Assembly: GCF_026151205.1 (NCBI RefSeq)
Contig: NC_087075.1
Coordinates: forward strand, 11,516,303-11,580,302
Origin: Bolinopsis microptera
Lineage: Eukaryota > Ctenophora > Tentaculata > Lobata > Bolinopsidae
Direction of reading: 5' to 3'
DNA length: 64,000 nucleotides
Positions 1 through 10,191 of this stretch are shown in pieces. Position numbers and translations under genes: made by a program. Positions within the stretch are counted from its first letter, which is position 1. Every line of letters begins with the position of its first letter. Under the pieces are notes generated by a model. It was not told where the DNA came from. It made no database searches and saw nothing but the letters and a program-made list of their open reading frames with translations.

Positions 1-796
1 CAGCTTGACTAGATGTGGTGATAACTGTCTCACCTTTCTTGTTTTCGAAGGTATTATCTACAAAAATGTTATTTTCTGTGATAATAGTTTTAAGGTCAGA
101 TAATGGAACTTTTTCTCCCCCTTCAGAGACTATTACTGAAGCTGGATGCCTCAGTTTTTCTACTCTGCTGCTGTCGCGCCAGGGATTTTCGACAGCACCA
201 TTAGAGCCACCAGTTTCATGGTTACTATTAACTGGTGAAAGGGTTGGTGATATGGAACAGTTTCCTGCGGTCAAACTTAATTCATGAAGAGTGGCAGGAT
301 TTAACAAGAGATTTTTAATGGTGTCTATGTCAGCATCTAGTTTTGACATTTTTGTTTCAAGGGTGTGTACATGGGTTTTTAAATCAGCAGCGTTTCTCAG
401 GTTTGCTAATGTAACACAAGAGTCACAATGGAAGAGGAAACTTCCAAAACGTTTACCTTTCTGTTTTGATTCAGTGTTAGCATTGAAAGATTTCAGTAAG
501 GACGGGGAGCATACATTATCAGGAAAGTTAACACGTTTACCGTCCTTTAGTTCGTAACAAGTAGCGTGAAAATTGCTCTTACATTCATAACAACATACCA
601 CTTCTAATTCTCCTTTAGAATCAAACGAGCAGTTTCTGCAGATTCCATCAGCAGCTAACATACGTGGATCGTTCACAACAAAACAAGGGGGGCTGGCACT
701 ATCATCATTGTCATTATCATTACCATTGTCATGTTGCCCCTGTAAGACATGATTTGAGGAGTCCAGCCCCTCTGAGTTTTGATCGGGATCTACCAT
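1..796 (-). CDS. LINE ORF1 with PHD-like zinc finger (partial, runs off left edge)
   Basis: Read on the minus strand, an ATG at 796-794 opens a frame that stays open to position 1 (265 codons, no stop). An acidic Asp/Asn-rich N-terminus is followed by a Cys/His cluster: C-x2-C, then CC-x2-C-x4-H-x2-C, then C-x2-C near residue 135. This spacing resembles a PHD finger, which is known in ORF1 of CR1-type retrotransposons. A heptad-like stretch rich in Leu, Lys and Asp follows and could be a coiled coil. It starts only 80 bp after the ORF2 stop of the neighbouring LINE in the same orientation. The sequence just upstream (ATCCTCCCAA) is also found upstream of the neighbouring LINE's ORF1, so the two are probably copies of one family. 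The role in RNA binding is inferred from family knowledge. Confidence 0.65.
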   Translation of the reverse strand, partial: MVDPDQNSEGLDSSNHVLQGQHDNGNDNDNDDSASPPCFVVNDPRMLAADGICRNCSFDSKGELEVVCCYECKSNFHATCYELKDGKRVNFPDNVCSPSLLKSFNANTESKQKGKRFGSFLFHCDSCVTLANLRNAADLKTHVHTLETKMSKLDADIDTIKNLLLNPATLHELSLTAGNCSISPTLSPVNSNHETGGSNGAVENPWRDSSRVEKLRHPASVIVSEGGEKVPLSDLKTIITENNIFVDNTFENKKGETVITTSSQA

Positions 797-874
797 TCTT
801 TTGGGAGGATGGAGACAGATATAAAATCTTTTATGATGTATAACTCAGAAGTTTCGGGGTCCTCAAATTATTTG

Positions 875-3479
875 TTATATAGTAGTGTTGAAAGTATTAA
901 AAGTAATAAGATCAGACTCAGCTGATCTTATGTCGTATGGCAAGGAATTAAATACTTTAACTGCACAGTGACTAAAAGCTTTCTCTGTGTTTACATAGTT
1001 AGGAGAGGGCGGAAAACTAAGGTATAAATAATCATTATCAAGACGTACATTTTTAAAACTTTGCTGCCTAGGAGATATCAACTCTTTTAAGTAAGGAGGA
1101 GCTATATTATTTAAACACTTGTAGGCAAGTAGGGCAATCTTAAAATCTATTCTAAATCTAACTGGTAGAAAATGAACTTTCTTAAGTAGTGGAGTAGTGT
1201 GTGCCTTTCTTCCTCTCCCGAAAATAAATCTTACAGCAGAATTTTTCACCTTCTGTAAACGACTTAAATCATAAGAGCTCAGTCCAAAATATACGCTATT
1301 GCAATAATCAATTCTAGAGAGTACTAGAGCATGAACAAGCTGAATCTTAAGGTTAAAAGACAGTTTTGATGCAATAAACCACAAATTTCTGATCTGAATA
1401 TTACATGCTTGAACCACTGACGTAATCTGATCACTCATTGAAAGATAACTGTCCAAATACAGCCCAAGACTCTTCACAGTTCCACTAACAACATGTGGCT
1501 CTTGATCCTTAACAATCTGTAGAGAGGCTGGAATATTTGTTGAGTCAAATTTAGAGGATATAACGATGACTTCAGTCTTAGAAGAATTCAGTTGAAGGAA
1601 ATTGTTTGTCATCCATTTCTTGATATCAGACATACAGTGTTCCATATTGTGCTCTAGCTGTGCTGGGTCATCAGAATCAAGAGTGAAATACAGCTGGGTG
1701 TCATCAGCATACAAATGAATACAGCACCCATGCATACTTGCAATGTTCTCAAGATCTTTGGTGTACAATATGAATAGCAGGGGGCCAAGGATTGAACCTT
1801 GTGGCACACCTATCTCAAGAACAGTTGCTGAGGAAGACGAATCCTTGACTTTGACACAAAATGAACGGTTAGCCAAGTAGGACCTGATCCATGTAAGAGA
1901 AATGCCTGTAATGCCATAAGCAGATCTTAGCTTCTTGATTAATCTTGGGTGATTGACAGTATCAAAGGCAGCACTCAAATCTAGAAGTAAAAGAACAACT
2001 TTAGTTTTCTTGTCAATAGTTATCAAGATGTCGTTATGGATTCTGGTTGTTCCAGTTTCACAGCTATGAAACTTCCTATAGCCGGACTGAACTTTAGAAA
2101 GCAAGTTGTTATCCTCAAGATAACTGGTGAGCTGTATAGATACACACTTCTCAATGATTTTTGACAAGAATGAGAGATTGCTAATAGGCCTATAGTTAGA
2201 TAGAGATTCACCGTCAAGGCCACGTTTCTTCAAACTTGGACGAATGAGAGCCTCCTTAAGTTTTATAGGAAACTCACCTTTAACTAATGATTCATTGACT
2301 ATAAATGAGATCAGAGGAAGGAGTTCTGGGAGACACTTGATGAGAATCTTTGTAGGTATGGGGTCAAGATCACAGAATTTTTTAGACATATTCTTTATGA
2401 TGCTTACTAGTTCTTCATCAGACACATGACGGAATTGTACTATCTTTGGGCTATTAGAAAGAGGAACAAATTCATCTGAGTTAGGAGAATCTTGGGATTG
2501 TTGTTCTAAATAAATGTTGTTGTATATGTTGTCGACCTTTGATTTAAAGAACTGTGCAAAGTTGTTAGCACTCTCAAGATTTGAAGAGCAAGAAGGTGTA
2601 GTAGTACTAACTTTTTCTTTATTGAGCAACTTATTAACGATGGAATAAGTCTTTTTAGCATCACCTGCACTATCTTGTAACCTTGTTTTGTAGAAGTGAT
2701 CTCTTGTGGATACAATGACTGAGGATGCTCTCTCTGATGCTTTCCTGTACAGTCGTTTATAATCTGGGCAATCATGATTCTTTTGATACAGTCTCTCAAT
2801 CTTTCTTCTCATTGCTTTTGCTTGTTGACAGTGTGTAGACCACCATTCAGCGTTATGATCTTTTCTTGGGATGAAAGTTTTTTCTTTAGCATGCTTGTCC
2901 AAAATACTGCTCAACTCAGACTCATAGATATCAACTGCACTATCGAGGTCTTTGAAGCAATCAGTGTCACATAGTTTTGACTTAAGAATGTCCTCAACAA
3001 AAGCATCTAGGTCTATGCAAGCAATGTTTCTGTAAGTAATTGGTTCTAGAGTGCCTATGGGTGCTGGAGATACATTGCAATTGAAAGCAACAAAGTAGTG
3101 GTCAGACGATGTACCAGAATCAGTAATGACAGGATCTAGAACTTCAATGCAATCGTGAGTAAAAGAACCATCCCTGGTAATTACAAGATCTAATATGCCC
3201 CCATCTCTGTGTGTTGCAGCTGAAATTTGTTGCACCCACCCACAAGACTTAAGTAGTGAATTAAACCTTTGTGCAACTGAATCATTTTCGTCTTCAATGT
3301 GGATATTAAAATCACCCATGATCAAGGGCTTTCCAGGTTTGTCTACTAAATCAACCAAGAGTTGCTCAAAGTCAGTTAGAAATTGGGGGATGTTAGCACT
3401 CTGAGATGTGGAGGTGCCAGAACGGTAAATTGAAACAATTCGTAGTATATCTCCAGAAGATGATTTGAAGGTACATTCA
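875..3479 (-). pseudogene. LINE ORF2, 3' part: endonuclease C-half and reverse transcriptase
   Basis: This continues the split ORF2. It begins inside the endonuclease, which shows the GDFN metal-binding motif, a later LDLVITRD strand and the catalytic SSDHY. It then gives the reverse transcriptase fingers and palm: NYRPIS, LDLSAAFDTVNH, GVPQGSILGPLLF and the YADDTQLY catalytic box. A C-terminal thumb region follows with the pattern RIDYCNSVYFGL. These are textbook motifs of CR1/L2-group LINEs. No internal stop or frameshift is visible over about 860 codons, so the copy is young. It lacks its own start because of the inserted element, so it is scored as broken. Confidence 0.88.
3475..3479. repeat. 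Target-site duplication ATTCA, left copy
   Basis: Left copy of the 5-bp direct repeat flanking the RTE-like LINE. The right copy is at 6681-6685. One copy is needed to restore the host ORF2 frame. Confidence 0.75.
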
Positions 3480-6400
3480 TTTTTTTAGATGGTCCGTTCG
3501 AGTAATGTCAGCGGTGGAGACGGTGGTGACGCCAACTCCAACATATTTAACCCGAAGAAGAAATCATTTGTATCAACAACCATTGCATTAATGATCAGCT
3601 TCGCCACATTTAACATCCGTGGGCTCGGTGTTCAGCAAGATGATAGCCTACATAGTAAACGTGAGTTACTAGGATTAGACTGTGAAAAGTACAATGTCGA
3701 CATCTGCGCTCTGCAGGAAACTAAAGTCACCGAATCAGACAGCCTTGTTTTGCGCAACGGTTTTAACTTGTTTCTGTTCGAGCAGTTGGACAGTCGCCAT
3801 GGAGGCTTGGGTTTTATAATCAGTCCTCGCATGATGAACTATGTGGTTTGCTGGAAGTACATCAGTGACCGGGTATGCTATGTCGATATTTGCATCCCCT
3901 CACGTAGCGGTACACCCCTACGTTGCAGGGTGATCAATGCCTACTGTCCACATCAGGGGCTAGTCCGTAAAAATCCAGTTGTTTTGGATAACTTTTATGG
4001 GCAGCTAAGAGAGGCCAAGAATGTACCCTCTAATGTGGAGTTGCAATTTCTGGGTGACTTTAATTCAAAACTGGGTAAATTATCCCCTTCTGATATTGAA
4101 CAGGGTTTTGGTAGATATATGGGGAAATACGGAGTGGGAGTAAGGAACGAAAATGGTTCTAGATTACTGGATTTTATCTCAGAAAATAATCTGTTTGCTG
4201 TGAACACTAGTTTTATACAACCTAGCAGACGTGTTACATCATTTACTGGTTGGCGGAAGGATTGGTCGGCTGGTCGGTACAGTAAGAAGACACTGCCTGT
4301 ATACTCTCAAATAGATTACATACTATGCCGAAATAGATCTAAGTGTCTTTTGACTCAATCAAGAACTTATGCTGGTACTAAAACATTTTCAGATCATAGA
4401 CTTGTCATTGCTCGCATCAATTTCAGCAACATTCATCTTTGTTTCAAACCTAAACAACGTCGTGTTCCTTCTTATAATATATCAGAACTTGTAAGCAACA
4501 AAGATATGCAACATAAATATCACTTGGCCCTTGAAGGCAAGTTCTCAAATTTTGTGACCAGCAACGATCCAAATGCCGACCTTCAAAATCTTATGTCTCA
4601 TATTCGTGATGCTGCCAATGTTTCCATCGGCCCCAAACCTAAAGCTCGCTTGAAACATCACAGCAGTGATGACACTCTCAAAGAGCTTGTTGAAAAGCGT
4701 CACGATCTCCGACAGCTACTTAACAATAATCAATCTCTTGATCGAACTACATTGAGGTCATCCATCAACCACCTCACTAATAGTATCCAGAAAAGATTAG
4801 TTGAAGTGAGGTCTGCTCAAGCTGATCAGACCTATAGTGATATTACTAACACAAACGATTCAAGGAAAATGTTTGAAGCAGTAAGACATCTTCAGAAAAG
4901 TAAACCACCTAATAACTCGATTGGTGTTCATGATGAAAATGGCTGTTTGATTGCATCTGACGACATGAAAGCTTCTGTTGTTAGAGACTATCTCGAAAAA
5001 CAGCTGACTCGCAATGAGCAACCTCTCGAGCCTTTTGAGGGTCTACCACGTGCTCTCAATGTCCCTTTTACTGGAGTTGAAATACATGCAGCCACCTCTA
5101 GCTTGAAAAATGGGAGGGCAAATGGTCCCGATGGAATACCCAACGAGCTAATTAAGTACTCTAATAGTACAGTCCATGAACATTATGCTGGAATCATAAA
5201 CAGTTGTTTCGAGACACATACTTTCCCCATTTCCATTGGAGAGGCTACTATAACACCCTTACAGAAGCCAAAAAAACCTATTGGTCCTCTGAAGAATTTA
5301 CGTCCACTCACCTTGTCCAATGCAGCCAGAAAAATTCTGTCTATGGCTACTCTTAAAAGGATAGAAGAAAAAGTGAACGCTTTCACTGGTCCATGGCAGT
5401 GTGCATATAAACGCGCTCGTTCTTGTGCTGATATTGTTTGGTGTCAGCGAGTTCTACTGTCAGTTGTCCAAAGGAAGAAATGGGAGTATCATCGCATGGG
5501 CATTGATATGTCTAGTGCGTTTGACACGATCAAACGCACTACGATTCTTGAACTCCTGAAACTGTGTGGCTGTACTGAGGATGAGCTGAGGATTGTCCGG
5601 TTGTTGTTGTCCAACACAAAGCTACGGGTGAAGGTAAATGGAGTTCTTTCAGCTGAGTTTTTAAGTCTCCTTGGAGCTTTCCAAGGTGACTGTCTATCCG
5701 GCTGTCTGTTCACCCTTGTCTTGGCTGGTGCTTTGAATGAACTTAGATGGACTATAACAATCAGTTTAGATAGGCCGATCCCCCCGATTACTATTGCTGG
5801 CCTTCCACTTGACACTGAATATGCTGATGATGTTGACTTCAATGATGAAGAGGAAGACAACTTGAGAGCTATTTTGCCCCAGGCAACAGCTATACTCGAG
5901 AAATGGAACCTCTTTGTCAATGAAGACAAAACGGACTTCACTCATGTTTATTTAGCTAGTACGGGTGAAGTTGACAGTGATGGAAAATTAGTGTCGGGGA
6001 ATGAAGCATGGAGGAAAAGTATCACTCTAGGGTCCGTCTTGTGTAGCAAAGCTGATATTCAGCGTCGCATAAACCTGGGATATGCTGCCTTTAACAATTA
6101 CAAGAAGGCCTGGAGTGATAAACTGCCCCTAAATAAACGTCTAATACTGTATAATGCTTTAGTCGTATCAGTTCTTATGTACAACTCATCCTGTTGGGCC
6201 GTCCCCAAAATATTCCTTGAAAAACTAGATGTTGTTCACCGCAGACATCTTCGCACTATTTTGAATATAAAGTACCCAGGAGTCATCTCCAACAAAAACT
6301 TGTATAAACGCTGCAATGCTGAACCATTGTCAGAAAAAGTGGCCCGTAGTCGGTGGAGAATGTTAGGACATGTTTTGCGGGGTCCTATTGACGGACCAGC

Positions 6401-6680
6401 GTTTTCTTCCCTCAATTTTGCCATCAATACACTGGACTTACCAGGGAGAAGAGGAAGACCCCAAAGCAATCTATTCTCGCTGATTGTGCATGATTTATGT
6501 AAAAGAAATCTTTATTTGAATAATATCTTTGACCTGCATTATCTCCGTAATTTGAGTTATGACAAGAGATATTGGCGGAATTTGCAATGAAGTTTTTAAT
6601 TTTTAGTTTTTGTTTTAGGGAAAGATTAGACTTGGGCGTTGTTTTTTAAACTATCCCTTGTTTAGAACTTTGATTTAATA
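3480..6680 (+). mobile_element. RTE-like LINE inserted into the CR1/L2-like LINE
   Basis: This is a 3.2-kb single-ORF element flanked by the 5-bp direct repeat ATTCA (3475-3479 and 6681-6685). Taking the element and one repeat copy away restores the reading frame of the interrupted LINE. The ORF starts 9 bp after the 5' boundary. The 3' UTR is about 90 bp, T-rich, and has no poly-A tail. A compact single ORF with endonuclease plus RT and a non-poly-A end is typical of RTE-type LINEs, but clade assignment needs a phylogeny. Confidence 0.82.
3489..6590 (+). CDS. RTE-like LINE polyprotein: AP endonuclease and reverse transcriptase
   Basis: This is a 1033-residue open frame. Residues about 35-310 form an apurinic endonuclease-like domain: TFNIRGLG, ICALQETK with catalytic Glu, LGDFNSK, and SDHRLV near residue 300. 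The reverse transcriptase spans about 530-800, with GRANGPDGIPNELIK, LRPLTLSN, GIDMSSAFD, GAFQGDCLSGCLFTL and the catalytic EYADDVDF. The C-terminus has the RWRMLGHVLR and RRGRPQSN motifs characteristic of RTE-like and related elements. It copies its RNA into DNA at a nicked target. It is fully open, so the copy may be recently active. A diverged relative lies at 59191-59950. The most upstream ATG was taken as the start; the next ATG, at codon 35, directly precedes the endonuclease. Confidence 0.85.
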   Translation: MVRSSNVSGGDGGDANSNIFNPKKKSFVSTTIALMISFATFNIRGLGVQQDDSLHSKRELLGLDCEKYNVDICALQETKVTESDSLVLRNGFNLFLFEQLDSRHGGLGFIISPRMMNYVVCWKYISDRVCYVDICIPSRSGTPLRCRVINAYCPHQGLVRKNPVVLDNFYGQLREAKNVPSNVELQFLGDFNSKLGKLSPSDIEQGFGRYMGKYGVGVRNENGSRLLDFISENNLFAVNTSFIQPSRRVTSFTGWRKDWSAGRYSKKTLPVYSQIDYILCRNRSKCLLTQSRTYAGTKTFSDHRLVIARINFSNIHLCFKPKQRRVPSYNISELVSNKDMQHKYHLALEGKFSNFVTSNDPNADLQNLMSHIRDAANVSIGPKPKARLKHHSSDDTLKELVEKRHDLRQLLNNNQSLDRTTLRSSINHLTNSIQKRLVEVRSAQADQTYSDITNTNDSRKMFEAVRHLQKSKPPNNSIGVHDENGCLIASDDMKASVVRDYLEKQLTRNEQPLEPFEGLPRALNVPFTGVEIHAATSSLKNGRANGPDGIPNELIKYSNSTVHEHYAGIINSCFETHTFPISIGEATITPLQKPKKPIGPLKNLRPLTLSNAARKILSMATLKRIEEKVNAFTGPWQCAYKRARSCADIVWCQRVLLSVVQRKKWEYHRMGIDMSSAFDTIKRTTILELLKLCGCTEDELRIVRLLLSNTKLRVKVNGVLSAEFLSLLGAFQGDCLSGCLFTLVLAGALNELRWTITISLDRPIPPITIAGLPLDTEYADDVDFNDEEEDNLRAILPQATAILEKWNLFVNEDKTDFTHVYLASTGEVDSDGKLVSGNEAWRKSITLGSVLCSKADIQRRINLGYAAFNNYKKAWSDKLPLNKRLILYNALVVSVLMYNSSCWAVPKIFLEKLDVVHRRHLRTILNIKYPGVISNKNLYKRCNAEPLSEKVARSRWRMLGHVLRGPIDGPAFSSLNFAINTLDLPGRRGRPQSNLFSLIVHDLCKRNLYLNNIFDLHYLRNLSYDKRYWRNLQ

Positions 6681-6685
6681 ATTCA
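6681..6685. repeat. Target-site duplication ATTCA, right copy
   Basis: Right copy of the 5-bp direct repeat flanking the RTE-like LINE; see 3475-3479. Confidence 0.75.
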
Positions 6686-6957
6686 CAAGACTCAAACGTT
6701 TTGAATCGCTTGCACTTCTGAGGAGTCACTTTAAGACTTTTCTTATATAGAACAGCAACACCTCCTCCCCGCCCAGCTCTTGGCTGGCTATGAATGGAAT
6801 ATCCAAGTTCTTTCATCTCAGAAAACTTAGCATTGTCATCTTTTCTCAGCCAAGTTTCTGTAGCACAGCAAATATCAGTATCAAAGTCTTCAAGCAATTG
6901 CATGACTCCAGCAGTTTTATTGCAGATGGATCTGCAATTGAACAGGGCAAAGTTCAT
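6681..6957 (-). pseudogene. LINE ORF2, 5' part: endonuclease N-terminus
   Basis: The frame starts with ATG at 6957. It reads through the canonical endonuclease start (NCRSICNK, then DICCATETWL with the catalytic Glu, then GRGGGVAVLYKK). It ends at the insertion junction after the residues ESCE. On the far side of the inserted LINE the frame resumes as CTFKSSSGD, which is the expected next stretch of the same domain. Joining the two parts with one copy of the 5-bp duplication keeps the frame. Confidence 0.85.
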
Positions 6958-6986
6958 ACTCTGACATTCTGACTTAGAGTTTCTAG

Positions 6987-7958
6987 CTAGTTTTTTGAAG
7001 TAAGGATGTTTTGTTTATAACGATTCAATGCCTGTTGCATGATGGGGCACTGCTCTGAGCTGGAATGGTGAGTGTTACAGTGAGATGAGATTCTTGGATC
7101 TTTTGACAGACTGCAATTGCGACATCTATGTCTGCTAGGGTCTTCCTTGTAATGACAGTCTGATGTTCTATGCCTACCGCTGCAATACATACAAACCAGA
7201 GTTTCTTTCTCAGGACAATTTTGGGAAATATGGTGGAGCTTCTGACAATTATAGCACTGCTTGATGATGAATCTATCCTTTACAGGACAAGCACTATTCA
7301 GAATGAAGATTTTGCCGTCTCCTGTCAATAGGTTCCTAATCTGAGGAGAGACCTTGATCCCAGCAGTAGTGTACCTTAGTCCAACATTTATGTACACAAT
7401 TTCAAAGAAATGCTCATTATCTAGCAAGTGTTTAAGTCCAGGATTTTTCAAGGGAATAATATCTAGAAGAGCTTTTTTAGTCTGTAACCGGAAATCTTCA
7501 GCGAGCAAACCAGAGCGATCAACGGTTTCGAATATCTGACTGGGAATATTAGACACAGTGACCTTAGGGAGAGCTTTCTGTGAGAGAGTGATGTGAAAAC
7601 CAAGTAATTTAATGACATCAGAGTTTTCAATAAGACTTTTAGCCTTCAGCCTATCAGATGAAGATGGAAAAACTAGCGTTATCTTCTTGTGTGAATCTAG
7701 TAGGCTAGTTTTCATAGCAATCAATCGTGTGTCATAGAGCAACTCAGATAGAACATCTGGAGCAGATGAAATATCAGCAGAAGGAAAGGGACTATCTAGC
7801 ACCAATATCTCTTTACTTTCCTTGCTAATTTGATTTATATTAGCGGACACTTTACTTGGCTGAGGAGAACTAGCACCACCTACAAGAGCTTCAGCAAAAT
7901 TGCTGTAAGAGGACAGTGCACTTGGAGAATTAAGTAAAACAAAATTTAAGTAAAACAA
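6987..7958 (-). CDS. LINE ORF1 with three zinc-knuckle-like clusters
   Basis: This frame of about 320 codons lies 29 bp upstream of ORF2, the usual spacing for LINE ORF1-ORF2 pairs. The C-terminal third has C-x2-C-x4-H-x4-C, then C-x2-C-x3-H-x4-C, then a further Cys/His-rich stretch, all consistent with retroelement nucleic-acid-binding knuckles. The middle resembles an RNA-recognition-type alpha/beta fold (pattern KVTVSNIPSQIF followed by charged helices), which is an inference. The start is uncertain. Two direct copies of AAGTAAAACAAAATTT at the 5' end suggest a rearranged junction there. It probably coats the LINE RNA. Confidence 0.7.
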   Translation of the reverse strand: MFYLNFVLLNSPSALSSYSNFAEALVGGASSPQPSKVSANINQISKESKEILVLDSPFPSADISSAPDVLSELLYDTRLIAMKTSLLDSHKKITLVFPSSSDRLKAKSLIENSDVIKLLGFHITLSQKALPKVTVSNIPSQIFETVDRSGLLAEDFRLQTKKALLDIIPLKNPGLKHLLDNEHFFEIVYINVGLRYTTAGIKVSPQIRNLLTGDGKIFILNSACPVKDRFIIKQCYNCQKLHHISQNCPEKETLVCMYCSGRHRTSDCHYKEDPSRHRCRNCSLSKDPRISSHCNTHHSSSEQCPIMQQALNRYKQNILTSKN

Positions 7959-8133
7959 AATTTGTTTGGAAGCTATGTAAAGAAACGTGTTGGTTTTTCT
8001 TGGGAGGATTATGACATTGCTCGTATCACGTTTCGATGAGTCTATATAGTACTATGTATAACGAGTATGGAGTGCACAATTTTATAATTTCGAAATATCT
8101 CAGACATACATTGGTATTTGTACAAGTTTTAAA

Positions 8134-10185
8134 GGGGGGGGGGGGGGGGTGTCACGTCCGTCTATGTCCGCTTGTCTCATAGAATCCAAAAAGGACAGGA
8201 CATAGACGGACATAGGCGGACATAGGCGGACATAGACGGACATATGCGGACATAGGCGGACATAGGCGGACATTAATGGACACCTAAATTGCTAAATAAA
8301 ATGTTCAATTTTTGCTGTTATAGGGGGATCATGTTTTTTGTCCGTTCGGTACCCTATATTTTCAAAACGGACAAAAAATAGAGCGGACAAAAACGGACAA
8401 AAATGGACAAAAACGGACAAAAATGGAAATAACATTTAGATGCTTCCTCCTCCTACTCTTCCTCCTCCTCCCCCTGGGTCTTCCTGATCTTCCTCAGTCC
8501 TCTTCCTCCTCCCCTCCTCAGTCCTCCTCCTACTCCTCGTCCTCGTCCTCAGTCCTCCTCATCAGTCCTCAACAGTCCTCCTCCTCCCCAGTCCTCCTCC
8601 TCCTCCTGAGTCCTCCTCCTGGGTCCTCCTCCTGGGTCCTCCTCCTCCTCTTCATCCTCCTCCTATTCCTCATCAGTCCTCCTCAGTCCTCCATCCTCCT
8701 CCTCAGTCCTCCCCCAGTCCCCCTCCTCCTCCTCCTATTCAGTCCCCCTCCTCCTCCTCCTCCTCCTTCTCAGTCCTCCTCCTCCTCCTTCTCTTCCCTC
8801 TCAGTCATCCTCCTCAGCCATCCTCCTCAGTCCTCCTCAGTCCTCCTCAGTCCTCCTCAGTCCTCCTCCTCAGTCCTCCTCCTCCTGGGTCCACCTCCTC
8901 CTCTTCATCCTCCTCCTCTTCCTCCTCGGTCCTCAGTCCTCCTCCTCCTGGGTCCTCCTCCTCATCCTTCTCATCAGTCCTCCTCCTCCCCAGTCCTCTC
9001 CCAGTCCCCCTCCTTCTCCTCCTCCTATTCAGTCCTCCTCCTCCTCCTCCTCAGTTCTCCTCAGTCCTCCTTCTCATTTCTCCTAAGTCCTCCTCCTGAG
9101 TCCTCCTCCTCTTCCTTCTGAGTCCTCCTCCTGAGTCCTCCTCCTCCTCCCTCTCAGTCATCCTCCTCAGTTATCCTCCTCAGCCATCCTCCCCAGCCAT
9201 CCTCCTCAGCCATCCTCCTCAGTACTCCTCAGTCCTCCTTCTCAGTCATCGTCAGTCCTCCTCCTCAGTCCTCCTGGGTCCTCCTCCTCCTCCTGGGTCC
9301 TCCTCCTCCTCCTCCTCCTGGGTCCTCCTGGGTCTTCCTGATCCTCCCCAGTCCTCTTCCTCCTCCCCTCCTCAGTCCTCCCCCTACTCTTCCTCCTCTT
9401 CCTCAGTCCTCCTCATCAGTCCTCAACAGTTCTCCTCCTCCCCAGTCCTCCTCCTCCTCCTGGGGCCTTTTCCTGTGTCCTCCTCCTGGGTCCTCCTCCT
9501 CCTGGGTCCTCCTCCTCCTGGGTCCTCCTTCTCCTCCTCAGTCCTTCTCCTCCTCCTCCTCAGTCCTCTTCCTCCTCTTCCTCCTCCTCCTCCCTCTCAG
9601 TCATCCTCCTCAGTCATCCTCCTCAGTCATCCTCCTCAGCCATCCTCCTCAGTCCTCCTCCTTCTCAGTCCTCCTCAGTCCTCCTCCTGAGTCCTCCTCC
9701 TCCTGAGTCATCCTCCTCAGTTCTCCTCCTCCTCCTCCTAGGTCCTCCTTCTGGGTCCTCCTCCTCCTCCTCCTCCTGGGTCTTCCTGATCCTTCTCCTC
9801 CCTCTCAGTCATCCTCCTCAGTCATCCTCCTCAGTCATCCTCCTCAGCCATCCTCCTCAGCCATCCTTCTCAGCCATCCTCCTCGGTACTCTTCAGTACT
9901 CTTCAGTCCTCAAAATGTTTGTCCGCTAATGTCCACCAATGTCTGCTAATGTCCACCAATGTCCATCTAAGTCCGCCAATGTCCGTCCGGGTCCGCCAAT
10001 GTCCGTCCGAGTCCGCCAATGTCCGTCCGAGTCCGCCAATGTCCGTCCGAGTCCGCCAATGTCCGTCCGAGTCCGCCAATGTCCGTCCGTGTCCGCCAAT
10101 GTCCCAAAAAACACGTCCGTTGTCTCATAGAATCCAAAAAGGACAGGACATAGGCGGACATTGACGGACATGACACCCCCCCCCC
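8134..10185. mobile_element. G-run-bounded inverted-repeat element with CT-rich satellite core
   Basis: The left end is 16 G followed by TGTCACGTCCGTCTATGTCC. The right end is the inverted counterpart TGTCATGTCCGTCAATGTCC followed (outward) by 10 G on the other strand. The 6 bp TTTAAA flank both sides. Subterminal arrays repeat GGACATAGGC-like units on the left and GTCCGCCAATGTCCG-like units on the right. A block ending in CATAGAATCCAAAAAGGACA occurs near both ends in the same orientation. No transposase frame is seen. The many frames in the core are translations of repeats. It is a non-autonomous DNA transposon of the same G-run style as the elements at 41877, 43252 and 58508. Confidence 0.65.
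8425..9910 (+). repeat. CT-rich minisatellite (TCCTCC/TCCTCAG family)
   Basis: About 1.5 kb of imperfect tandem repeats built from TCC, TCCTCAG and TCCTGGG. The strand is almost purely pyrimidine with regular CAG or GGG interruptions. Apparent Ser/Pro/Leu-rich frames here are products of the repeat and are not called as genes. Confidence 0.9.
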
Positions 10186-10191
10186 TTTAAA

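Larger units (their letters stand above)
875..7958 (-). mobile_element. CR1/L2-like non-LTR retrotransposon, interrupted by another LINE
   Basis: This minus-strand element has, in transcription order, ORF1 with zinc knuckles (7958-6987), then ORF2 (6957 onward) with an AP-endonuclease and a reverse transcriptase ending at 875. A plus-strand LINE sits inside the endonuclease-coding part of ORF2. With that insertion and one copy of the 5-bp duplication removed, ORF2 is a single frame of 959 codons including the stop. The element was therefore intact at this point when it was hit. The N-terminal part of ORF1 seems shortened compared with the PHD-bearing ORF1 copy at 1-796, so the 5' end is probably deleted or truncated. 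No poly-A tail is obvious after the ORF2 stop. Confidence 0.85.

Noticed and set aside
15-557. Two plus-strand frames in the first 560 bp
   Set aside because: They are antisense to the continuous 265-codon PHD-like LINE ORF1 on the minus strand and have no domain.
8423-9690. Ser/Pro/Leu-rich plus-strand frames
   Set aside because: Translations of the CT-rich minisatellite; the frame is open only because the repeat lacks stops.
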